Below are positions 19,135-26,876 of a stretch of 64,000 bases of DNA, in pieces. Position 1 is the first letter of the stretch. Each line of letters begins with the position of its first letter. The position numbers were made by a program, and so were the translations under genes. The notes beneath the pieces were generated by a model. The model had not been told where the DNA came from and did no database searches. It saw only the letters and a list, made by a program, of their open reading frames with translations. Source of the DNA: Bacteroidales bacterium (GTDB taxonomy: Bacteria > Bacteroidota > Bacteroidia > Bacteroidales > UBA3824); NCBI GenBank assembly GCA_016293845.1, contig JAEDDH010000011.1, positions 1 to 64,000 on the forward strand. Reading direction: 5' to 3'.

Positions 19135-19668
19135 ATGGAAATTTCGGGATATGGTGTTACACTTAGAAGGTTGACCCACGACAAGATAGAAATGCTCCGC
19201 CAGTGGCGAAACGACCCTAAAATTCAGAGGTTTATGGCTTTTAGAGACCATATCACTCCTGAAATGCAAGAAAAATGGTTCCAATCCATCAACAACGACA
19301 ACAATTTCTATTTTATAATAGAATTTGAAGGCAAAGAAATAGGTATGACCAATCTTAAAGATATTGATTATGAACGTGGTACAGGTGAATCAGGTATTTT
19401 TATATATGTTGACGAGTATTTGAATTCTGATGTTTCGTTTCGTTGTGCCTTGTGTTTGGGAGATTGGTTTTATTATGATTTGAATCTTTCAACATCGCTT
19501 GCTCATATCTGTTGCGACAATAAACGTGCTATCGAATATAACAAATTTCTTGAATTTAAATTGTTAGATGGTCAAGATGGTGTTTATAAGCAACTTTATG
19601 TGCAGACTAAGGATGGTTATGCAAAATCAGCTAATAAAATAAAACGAATTTTACACTTAACAAAATAA
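19135..19668 (+). CDS. GNAT N-acetyltransferase, PseH/RimJ-like
   Basis: 177 aa. GNAT features are VTLRRLTHDKIEMLRQWRN at the start, FYFIIEFEGKEIGMTNLKDI and the late THICCDNKRAIEYNKFLEFK-type segment (here AHICCDNKRAIEYNKF). The QWRNDP opening and length resemble PseH, which acetylates a UDP-4-amino-dideoxy sugar. In flagellin and O-antigen loci, related enzymes put other acyl groups on amino sugars. Sitting directly before an acyl carrier protein, it may use an acyl-ACP or acyl-CoA made by the following genes. That substrate is inferred. Confidence 0.8.
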   Translation: MEISGYGVTLRRLTHDKIEMLRQWRNDPKIQRFMAFRDHITPEMQEKWFQSINNDNNFYFIIEFEGKEIGMTNLKDIDYERGTGESGIFIYVDEYLNSDVSFRCALCLGDWFYYDLNLSTSLAHICCDNKRAIEYNKFLEFKLLDGQDGVYKQLYVQTKDGYAKSANKIKRILHLTK

Positions 19669-19670
19669 AA

Positions 19671-19901
19671 ATGGATAAGAAAGAATTTATAGAAAAGTTT
19701 GCGGACTTGTTTGAAGAAACTGACAAGACAGAGATTATAGATGATGTCAAATTTAAGGAACTTGATGAATGGTCTTCGATAATGGCTCTTAATGTTATAG
19801 CTATGGTAGATGAAGAATACGACGTTATGTTGAAGGGCGATGATATTCGTTCGGCACAAACGTTAAACCAATTGTTTGAGATAGTCCAAAACAAGTTGTA
19901 A
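19671..19901 (+). CDS. Acyl carrier protein (first of two)
   Basis: 76 aa, acidic and helical. The phosphopantetheine site is LDEWSSIMAL with Ser36 in the usual place; the common Asp before that Ser is replaced by Ser35. It looks like a dedicated carrier in a biosynthetic cluster rather than the housekeeping AcpP. Its stop codon overlaps the next start by one base (TAATG), so it is translationally coupled to the KAS III gene. A second, more standard ACP lies at 25294. Confidence 0.85.
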   Translation: MDKKEFIEKFADLFEETDKTEIIDDVKFKELDEWSSIMALNVIAMVDEEYDVMLKGDDIRSAQTLNQLFEIVQNKL

Positions 19902-20965
19902 TGGCATTTTTGAAAATTAATAATATTGCACTTAGAGGTATTTCCGCTTGTGTTCCTAAGAATATAGAGGAGAATATATTCTTGCCGCTATATTCTTCGA
20001 GAGATGAGGCTCAGAAAGTGGTGGATGCTGTTGGAATCGAACGTCGTCATATAGCTACACTATCCGTTACCGCTTCTGATTTGGGTTTTAAAGCAGCAGA
20101 AACACTAATAGAGTCGCTTGGTTGGGATAAATCTTCGATTGATTTATTGGCTGTTTGTACTCAGAATCCTGACTATATCAACTTCCCAAATTCTTTTGTG
20201 ATTCATAATCGGCTTGGTTTGACCGATAAGACTATGTGTGTTGATTATTTTCATGGCTGTCCGGGATGGGTTACATCATTAAGTTCGGTTTGTGCTATGA
20301 TGCAAAACGGTTTTTTAAAGCGTGCAATTTTAGTTGTCGGCGATACCGTTTCTAAAGATCAGGATTCAAGCAATTCTGAAACCAGACCTTTGTTTGGAGA
20401 TGCTTGTACTGCAACAGCTTTGGAATTTCAGCAAGAAACTTCAGCTATGTTTTTTCATTCAGGTACTTTGAGCGAAGACGGCAAGGCTCTTATTTTGGCT
20501 GACGGTGGTTATCGGAATCCGTATACTCTTGAATCCTTGCAGTTTGACCTTGATAGGAAAATGGGAAAGCTTTCCTCGGATCAGATTACAAGCAAAATGG
20601 ACTCTATGGATGTATTCTCGTTTGCAATTTCAAAAGTGCCAAAGGCTTTGAAAAAACTTTGCCAAGAGTTTTGTATCGACATCAATACTGTTGACTATTA
20701 CACTTTTCACCAAGCCAATAAACTTATTCTCGAAAATATTGCAAAGCGATTGAAAATCAACATAGAAAAAGTACCTATGAGTCTCAAAAGCTACGGCAAC
20801 ACCACAAGTGCGAGCATTCCGCTAACATTGGTTTCGGAATGTGGTAAAATATTGAGCAATAGTCATAAACGTCATATAGTTTGTGGCTTTGGTACTGGTC
20901 TATCGTGGGGTGCTGCTTATTTTGAAACTGAGAATATTATTTGTCCACCTATTGTCGAACTTTAA
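19901..20965 (+). CDS. Beta-ketoacyl-ACP synthase III-like enzyme (first of two)
   Basis: 354 aa, FabH-like thiolase fold. The Cys-His-Asn triad is intact: Cys120 in YFHGCPGW, His270 in TFHQANK and Asn300 in SYGNTTSASIP. FabH enzymes condense an acyl-CoA starter with malonyl-ACP; cluster-borne relatives can also transfer or condense unusual acyl groups. The protein aligns closely with the KAS III-like product of 21728: same length, with catalytic residues at identical positions. The two look like diverged duplicates. It is followed by an SDR gene, giving a condense-then-reduce pair. Confidence 0.88.
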   Translation: MAFLKINNIALRGISACVPKNIEENIFLPLYSSRDEAQKVVDAVGIERRHIATLSVTASDLGFKAAETLIESLGWDKSSIDLLAVCTQNPDYINFPNSFVIHNRLGLTDKTMCVDYFHGCPGWVTSLSSVCAMMQNGFLKRAILVVGDTVSKDQDSSNSETRPLFGDACTATALEFQQETSAMFFHSGTLSEDGKALILADGGYRNPYTLESLQFDLDRKMGKLSSDQITSKMDSMDVFSFAISKVPKALKKLCQEFCIDINTVDYYTFHQANKLILENIAKRLKINIEKVPMSLKSYGNTTSASIPLTLVSECGKILSNSHKRHIVCGFGTGLSWGAAYFETENIICPPIVEL

Positions 20966-20977
20966 AACTTACCAAAA

Positions 20978-21724
20978 ATGTATAATCCGTATTCTCTTGA
21001 AAATAAAACTATTTTGATTACTGGCGCATCTTCGGGTATTGGTCGTGCCACTGCGGTAGAATGTTCAAAAATGGGTGCTAAGTGCATTATCACTGGACGA
21101 AATGTTGACAGACTTAATGAAACTTTTCATAATCTCGAAGGTGAAGGTCACATTCAAATAAATGCCGATTTGACACTTGAAAAAGATATAGAACTCTTGG
21201 TTGATCAGTCTCCTCTTTTAGATGGGTTTGTTTGTAATGCAGGAATTGTAAATACAGTTCCGATAGGATTTTACAAAGAAAGTGAAATAGAAGGTGTTTT
21301 TAAGACTAACACATTTTCTATGATGATGCTTACTAAATATCTTATCAAAAAGAAAAAACTCAACAAACCCTCGTCGATAGTTTACACAGCATCTACTGGC
21401 AACGTTTTTTCTGCGGGTATTGCCAATGGTATTTATGGTGCATCTAAATGCGCGATAGACGGTTTTATGCGCACCGCAGCATTGGAACTTGCTCCTAAAA
21501 AAATCCGTTGTAATAGCGTAAATCCTTCAATGGTGATGACTCCTATGATGACAGATAATCAGCGTATTACCAAAGAACAATTTGAGGCTGATATGCAAAA
21601 ATATCCTTTAAAACGTTATGCTGAGCCTGAGGAAATTGCATGGGCTATAATTTATTTATTGTCTGACGCTTCGGCTTTTGTTACCGGCACGGCATTAAAA
21701 ATTGATGGAGGTGTAACATTGTAA
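20978..21724 (+). CDS. Short-chain dehydrogenase, FabG-like (first of two)
   Basis: 248 aa. It has the classical SDR cofactor motif TGASSGIG at the N-terminus, VCNAGIV for the NAG motif, a Ser in TASTGN, and the catalytic YGASK (Tyr153, Lys157). The C-terminus DGGVTL is typical of FabG-type reductases. It probably reduces the 3-oxoacyl thioester made by the preceding KAS III to a 3-hydroxyacyl group with NADPH. It is separated from its neighbours by 12 and 3 bases. Confidence 0.88.
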   Translation: MYNPYSLENKTILITGASSGIGRATAVECSKMGAKCIITGRNVDRLNETFHNLEGEGHIQINADLTLEKDIELLVDQSPLLDGFVCNAGIVNTVPIGFYKESEIEGVFKTNTFSMMMLTKYLIKKKKLNKPSSIVYTASTGNVFSAGIANGIYGASKCAIDGFMRTAALELAPKKIRCNSVNPSMVMTPMMTDNQRITKEQFEADMQKYPLKRYAEPEEIAWAIIYLLSDASAFVTGTALKIDGGVTL

Positions 21725-21727
21725 TAT

Positions 21728-22792
21728 ATGGCATTAGTAGAAGTTAAAAATGTAGAAATCAAAGGTTTGGCTGTGGCTGTTCCGAAAGAGATTAAAACCG
21801 TAAAGTCGCAGCCTTTTTTTAATGAAACTGAGGCAGCGAATTTTACAACGGTAACGGGGGTGGTATCTTCGCATGTTGCGCCAATGAATCTTACGTTATC
21901 TGATTTGTGTCAATCAGCTGCTGAAAAACTCATACAATCAATGTCTTACAATCGTGAAGATATTGATTTGATATTGTTTGTTTCTACTTCGCGTGATTTT
22001 TACATTTGTCCTAATACTGCCAATATTTTACAAAACAAACTTGGATTGAAGACCTCGTGCGTTGCATTGGACTTGCCGATGGCATGTTCAGGTTATGTAT
22101 ACGGTCTATATGTTGCATCAACGTTACTGCAATCGGGACAATTGAAGCGAGCCCTTCTTCTTGTTGGCGAAATGCCTTCAAAAAATCAATCGTCGACGGA
22201 TAAAACGGTTTGGCCGCTTCATGGCGATGCTGGAAGTGCTACTTTGTTGGAATATTCTTCTACAGTCAAAAACTCTATGAAGTTTAATCTTAATGGAGAT
22301 GGCTCTGGCTATCAGGCTATTATATGTCGTCAACCCGGTATTAGAAATTATCCTGTAACCGAAGATTCTTTAAAATCAGTAACCATTGATAACGGCATTG
22401 AACGCAACGCTTTGCAATGCGAGATGGATGGTTCTGAGGTTTTTTCGTTTGCCATTAAACAACCTTACGAGGCTATAACTTCGCTTGCTGAGTATTTCAA
22501 AATTGATATTCAACAGATTGATTATCTGTTGATTCATCAAGCCAACAAGATGATTGACGAAAAAATCCGCAAAAAACTGAAACTCCAATCCGAAAAAGTT
22601 CCATATAGTATGGAATTTTATGGTAATACAAGTTCGTGCACGATTCCGCTGACAATGGCGTTGAAAATTCGCGAAAATTTGTCAGCGAAACAAAACTCAT
22701 TGATAATGTGTGGTTTTGGTTCTGGCCTTTCGTGGGGAGCAGCACATATTGTTACTGATAAAATAGTTTGTTTACCAATAATAGAAATCTGA
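21728..22792 (+). CDS. Beta-ketoacyl-ACP synthase III-like enzyme (second of two)
   Basis: 354 aa. Cys120 in PMACSGYVYG, His270 in LIHQANK and Asn300 in FYGNTSSCTIP form a complete FabH-type triad. The active-site surroundings differ from the first copy (ACSG rather than GCPG); ACSG is closer to housekeeping FabH. The two copies may act on different chain lengths or in successive rounds, or may form a heterodimer; the sequence does not decide. The stop is two bases before the second SDR gene. Confidence 0.88.
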   Translation: MALVEVKNVEIKGLAVAVPKEIKTVKSQPFFNETEAANFTTVTGVVSSHVAPMNLTLSDLCQSAAEKLIQSMSYNREDIDLILFVSTSRDFYICPNTANILQNKLGLKTSCVALDLPMACSGYVYGLYVASTLLQSGQLKRALLLVGEMPSKNQSSTDKTVWPLHGDAGSATLLEYSSTVKNSMKFNLNGDGSGYQAIICRQPGIRNYPVTEDSLKSVTIDNGIERNALQCEMDGSEVFSFAIKQPYEAITSLAEYFKIDIQQIDYLLIHQANKMIDEKIRKKLKLQSEKVPYSMEFYGNTSSCTIPLTMALKIRENLSAKQNSLIMCGFGSGLSWGAAHIVTDKIVCLPIIEI

Positions 22793-22794
22793 TT

Positions 22795-23538
22795 ATGAAT
22801 ACATTAAAAGGTAAAACGGCTTTAATTACAGGTTGCAACCGTGGCATTGGTAAGGCTGTGATGGAAAAATTTGCCTCGCTTGGCTGTGATATTATTTGTG
22901 CTACTCGTTGTCAATATTCTGATTTTGAAAATTATACATCTGAATTATCTCAAAAGTTTGATATAACAATTATTCATATTTATTTTGACCTTGCCGATGA
23001 GGATAGTATTAAAACATCTCTTAATCAACTGATTAAGATCAAACCTACAATTGATATATTGGTTAACAACGCAGGGATACCTCATGGCTGCATTATGCTT
23101 ATGACTCCACTAAAAACAATAAAAGAGGTTTTTCAAATTAATTATTTCTCGCAAATACTTATAACACAATATATTGCAAAAATTATGACCAAGCAAAAAA
23201 GTGGTGTTATAATAAATATGAGTTCTGTTATGGCAATGGAAAATTTTGCAGGGGGATCGGCATACGCAGCATCAAAAGCCGCTGTTGCAGCCTTTACTCG
23301 CACTATTGCAAACGAACTTGCTCCATTTAATATACGTGTCAACGCTGTTGCTCCTGGTTTGATTGAAACCGAAATGGGCGATAAAATGGATCAAAAAACA
23401 CAAGAATTATTTAATTCTAATTCGGATTTCAAACGTCGTGGCACTCCTCAGGAGGTTGCTAATCTTATGGCGTTTTTAGTGTCTGACGAGGCTAAATATA
23501 TTACAGGTCAAATAATTAGAATAGACGGAGGAATGTAA
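22795..23538 (+). CDS. Short-chain dehydrogenase, FabG-like (second of two)
   Basis: 247 aa from the ATG at 22795, two bases after the preceding stop; the frame is open upstream to 22768 inside the KAS gene, but that start is unlikely. Motifs are TGCNRGIG, VNNAGIP, SSVMAMENF and YAASK (Tyr157, Lys161), ending IRIDGGM. It probably reduces a 3-oxoacyl intermediate. With the previous gene it forms the second KAS III-SDR pair in the cluster. Confidence 0.87.
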   Translation: MNTLKGKTALITGCNRGIGKAVMEKFASLGCDIICATRCQYSDFENYTSELSQKFDITIIHIYFDLADEDSIKTSLNQLIKIKPTIDILVNNAGIPHGCIMLMTPLKTIKEVFQINYFSQILITQYIAKIMTKQKSGVIINMSSVMAMENFAGGSAYAASKAAVAAFTRTIANELAPFNIRVNAVAPGLIETEMGDKMDQKTQELFNSNSDFKRRGTPQEVANLMAFLVSDEAKYITGQIIRIDGGM

Positions 23539-23540
23539 AT

Positions 23541-24350
23541 ATGGATTTAAAGAAACTTATGCAAGATTGCTGCGAGATGAAACTTAAAGCCTTAGAAATG
23601 GCTTCAACATCAAGTTTCGGCGTACATATTGGCGGTGCTTTTTCCGCTATGGAAATTTTCACCGCTTTATATGCAGTTGCTAATATACCGTCCACTATTG
23701 AGTCAGAACGGGATAGAATTATTGTTAGCAAAGGACATTGCGTACTTGCATACTTTACTGCATTATGGAAAAAAGGATTCCTTTCGGAGGAAGAATTAAA
23801 AACTTTTGAAACCGACGGCTCATTTTTTTATGGACATCCTAACAGAAATTTAAAATACGGAATTGAGTTTTCTGCTGGCAGTCTTGGACTTGGTATTTCT
23901 TATGCCGTTGGCGTTGCAAAAGCTTGTCAATTAAACCATTATAACAACAGAATATTTGTTCTTTTAGGCGACGGAGAACTAAACGAAGGCATTGTTTGGG
24001 AAACGTTAATGTCTATTACTAATTACTCTCTTAATAATATCACAATCATAATAGATAAAAACGATTACCAACTTGACGGAAAAACCGTAGAAGTAATGAA
24101 TATGAATGATTTAAAAGGGAAATTTGAATCGTTTGGATTTGACACAAAAATAGTTGACGGACATTCTATTGAAAGCTTGACAGAAGCATTTTCTCTACCA
24201 AGTAATGTTCCTAATGTGGTTATTGCCAAAACAACCAAGGCAAACGGAATCTCTTTTTTGATGAATACCAAACAATCACATTTTTGTACACTTTCCGGCA
24301 AAAAATACAATCAGGCAGTTCAAGATATAAAAACGATTTATTATGAGTAG
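23541..24350 (+). CDS. Transketolase N-terminal subunit (thiamine diphosphate-binding)
   Basis: 269 aa. It corresponds to the N-terminal third of a transketolase: SKGHCVLAYFTAL near the start, the thiamine diphosphate/Mg motif GDGELNEGIVWE with the downstream IIIDKND, and a C-terminal GISFLMNTKQSHF. It needs the C-terminal subunit encoded next, whose start overlaps its end by eight bases. Split transketolases transfer a two-carbon ketol unit to an aldehyde. The presence of an aldehyde-forming LuxC domain in the same cluster suggests a fatty or short acyl aldehyde could be the acceptor here. That link is inference. Confidence 0.9.
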   Translation: MDLKKLMQDCCEMKLKALEMASTSSFGVHIGGAFSAMEIFTALYAVANIPSTIESERDRIIVSKGHCVLAYFTALWKKGFLSEEELKTFETDGSFFYGHPNRNLKYGIEFSAGSLGLGISYAVGVAKACQLNHYNNRIFVLLGDGELNEGIVWETLMSITNYSLNNITIIIDKNDYQLDGKTVEVMNMNDLKGKFESFGFDTKIVDGHSIESLTEAFSLPSNVPNVVIAKTTKANGISFLMNTKQSHFCTLSGKKYNQAVQDIKTIYYE

Positions 24351-25293
24351 TCAAGTAAATACAAAATTACTTTCAATGTTTGGGCAAAGCGGAAGTATCT
24401 TTGGTGTCTCGTTGTTAGAAATAATGAAACACCGCAACGATATTATAGTGCTTTCTGCTGACATGTCTTCTCCGGCAGGATTAGATAAATACAAAACTCT
24501 TTATCCTGATAATTTTTTGAACACTGGAATCGCTGAACAAAATATGATTGGAACAGCCGCAGGCTTATGCAACGAAGGTTTCAAAACTATTTGTGTAGCA
24601 CAATCATGTTTTTTAAGTATGCGGAGTTTTGAACAAATAAGACAGTACGCCGGCTATATGAAATCATCACTGATTCTTGTTGGAATTTCGGCTGGTTTTT
24701 CGCTTCAATATATGGGTAACACTCATTATAGTCTTGAAGACGTGGCTCTTATGCGCACAATTCCTGGAATGAATGTGATTATTCCAAGCGACGCATTAGA
24801 AGCAGTCAAAGCCTTTGAACAATCATTGGAAATAAATTCTGCTGTGTATCTTAAATTATCAGGACTTACAAATCTTCCTATAATAAACGTTTCTGATTAT
24901 GTTTTTTCTATTGGTAAAGGCGTAAAACTTACCGATGGCGCTGATATTCTGATAATTGCCAACGGTACAATGGTTTCTCAGGCATTAAAAGTTGCCGAAG
25001 AATTAAATAATGTCTGCGTTATTAATATGCACACTGTAAAACCTCTTGATACAGAGATTATTAATGATAATCTTATTGGCAAGAAAATTGTTGTAACCAT
25101 AGAGGAAGGGTTTCTTAATGGAGGACTTGGTTCGGCTGTTGCCGACTTTATTTCGTTGCAAGATGAGCGTCCAAAATTATTGAGGCTTGGAATCAACGAT
25201 TTTTTCCCAAAGCCCGGAAGTTATCCTTATCTTTTGCAACAATGTGGATTATCAGTAGATCAAATAGTTGAAACAATTAAAAACAATATATAA
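24343..25293 (+). CDS. Transketolase C-terminal subunit
   Basis: 316 aa. It has the pyrimidine-binding domain with the catalytic Glu in NTGIAEQNMIG, and a C-terminal transketolase domain (ADILIIANGTMVSQALKVAE, then VVTIEEGFLNGGLGSAVADF). Together with the product of 23541 it makes one complete thiamine-diphosphate enzyme, also resembling DXS/E1-type acyloin-forming enzymes. The first pair member overlaps it; the ACP gene starts right after its stop. The pair is separate from any pentose-phosphate gene, which argues for a dedicated pathway role. Confidence 0.9.
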   Translation: MSSQVNTKLLSMFGQSGSIFGVSLLEIMKHRNDIIVLSADMSSPAGLDKYKTLYPDNFLNTGIAEQNMIGTAAGLCNEGFKTICVAQSCFLSMRSFEQIRQYAGYMKSSLILVGISAGFSLQYMGNTHYSLEDVALMRTIPGMNVIIPSDALEAVKAFEQSLEINSAVYLKLSGLTNLPIINVSDYVFSIGKGVKLTDGADILIIANGTMVSQALKVAEELNNVCVINMHTVKPLDTEIINDNLIGKKIVVTIEEGFLNGGLGSAVADFISLQDERPKLLRLGINDFFPKPGSYPYLLQQCGLSVDQIVETIKNNI

Positions 25294-25527
25294 ATGGATA
25301 ATGTAATAGAAAAAATCATAGAAATTGTAGCTGAAACATGTGGCGTTGAAAAAAATGAAGTCAACGGTGATAGTTCTGTCGGCGATTTCCCTGCATGGGA
25401 CTCAATGGGACATTTGAGCATTCTCAACAATGTTGAGGAGGCTTTTAATATTAGTTTCGACCCCGAAGAGATGATGGAACTCGAAGACATTAACGACATT
25501 GTTAAAGCAGTTTCGCAAAAATTATGA
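25294..25527 (+). CDS. Acyl carrier protein (second of two)
   Basis: 77 aa. The phosphopantetheine attachment site is PAWDSMGHL with Ser37. The helix pattern and acidic composition are normal for an ACP, and the segment FNISFDPEEMMELEDINDIV is typical of helix III/IV. It begins immediately after the transketolase stop and overlaps the acyl ligase gene by four bases (ATGA). Coupling to the ligase suggests that enzyme charges this carrier. Confidence 0.88.
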   Translation: MDNVIEKIIEIVAETCGVEKNEVNGDSSVGDFPAWDSMGHLSILNNVEEAFNISFDPEEMMELEDINDIVKAVSQKL

Positions 25528-26876
25528 CAATTGTAGAGCGCATATATCAAAATTCACTGAATTTTCCTAACAAAATTGCCATAGTTTGTAATGATACTGT
25601 ATTGAGTTACAAAACTTTATGGCAAAATATTGTTAGTTGTTGCAGAGATTTTGAGTTTATGTTTCCAAAAGGTATAAATTATTGTTTGTTTAAAAACTCT
25701 CAGAATGATTCTTTCGCAATAAAATATTTTGCAAATCATTTGTTTAAAACAATCAATGTGCCTGTTGATAATGATATTTCTGATGATAATTATTCAGAAA
25801 TTGCTGATAGTTTAGATTCTTTAATACCACCATCTACAGAGCATAAAAGTATATTTGCAGACAATAACATACTTTTCCCTGATGACAATGCTACTGCCGA
25901 CATAATGTTTACTACTGGTACAACTGGTAAACCTAAGGGAGTAGTTCTTACTCATAATAATATATGCGCTTCCACCGATAATATCAATGCATTTGTTGGC
26001 AATACTGCTGATGATGTGGAACTTATAGCATTACCACTAAGTCATTCTTTTGGACTTGGTCGTTTGCGCTGTGTGCTCTCAAAGGGCGGAACTGCTGTTA
26101 TCTTGAACAGTTTTGCTAATGTTAAAAAAATATTTGAAACAATTGAAAACCAGCATTGTACTGGTTTTGCATTTGTACCAGCGGCATGGAACTACATTCA
26201 GAAAATCAGCGGCGATAATATTTCTAAATTTGCTAATCAACTAAAATACGTTGAAATTGGAAGTTCCTATATGTCAGAAGAATCGAAACGAAAGTTAATG
26301 AGTTTACTGCCCAATACTCGAATTTGTATGCATTATGGACTTACAGAGGCATCTCGTAGTACTTTTTTAAGTTTTGCTGACGATATTCAACATTTAAACT
26401 CAATAGGAAAACCATCGCAAAATACTGAGATTAAAATATTTGACCACGGAGAAATTGGCGTTAAAGGTCAACACGTTTTTCATAAATATTTGAATAATGA
26501 ACCTGCCGTTTTTCGTGATGGATTTTTTTTAACTGGCGATTGTGGAACAATTGATTCCGACGGATATCTATATTTAACTGGTAGAAAGAAAGAAATTATC
26601 AATGTGGGTGGTAAAAAAGTTTCACCAATTGAAGTTGAGAATATTCTTAATATGTTTCCTGCTATTGTAGAATCGTGCTGTGTTGGTGTTCAAAATGATG
26701 TTTATGGCGAAATTGTTAAAGCGTATATTGTTGTTAATCAAGAGTTAGACAACGCAGCACTTCGCAAATATCTTAAAAGTAAACTTGAAACATACAAAAT
26801 ACCATCTTCGTTTCAAATTGTAGACTCGTTGCCAAAAACCAAATCGGGAAAACTTCAAAGATTAGAACTAAAATGA
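25524..26876 (+). CDS. AMP-forming acyl-CoA/acyl-ACP ligase
   Basis: 450 aa, ANL superfamily. Motifs in order: the P-loop FTTGTTGKPKGVVLTH, the aromatic MHYGLTEASR, the hinge GDCGTIDSDGYLYLTGRKKE, and the C-terminal catalytic Lys in PKTKSGKLQR. It is slightly short for a fatty acyl-CoA ligase. It activates a carboxylic acid with ATP and passes it to CoA or, given the four-base overlap with the ACP gene, to that carrier. Its sequence is among the most AT-rich in the window. Confidence 0.87.
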   Translation: MTIVERIYQNSLNFPNKIAIVCNDTVLSYKTLWQNIVSCCRDFEFMFPKGINYCLFKNSQNDSFAIKYFANHLFKTINVPVDNDISDDNYSEIADSLDSLIPPSTEHKSIFADNNILFPDDNATADIMFTTGTTGKPKGVVLTHNNICASTDNINAFVGNTADDVELIALPLSHSFGLGRLRCVLSKGGTAVILNSFANVKKIFETIENQHCTGFAFVPAAWNYIQKISGDNISKFANQLKYVEIGSSYMSEESKRKLMSLLPNTRICMHYGLTEASRSTFLSFADDIQHLNSIGKPSQNTEIKIFDHGEIGVKGQHVFHKYLNNEPAVFRDGFFLTGDCGTIDSDGYLYLTGRKKEIINVGGKKVSPIEVENILNMFPAIVESCCVGVQNDVYGEIVKAYIVVNQELDNAALRKYLKSKLETYKIPSSFQIVDSLPKTKSGKLQRLELK

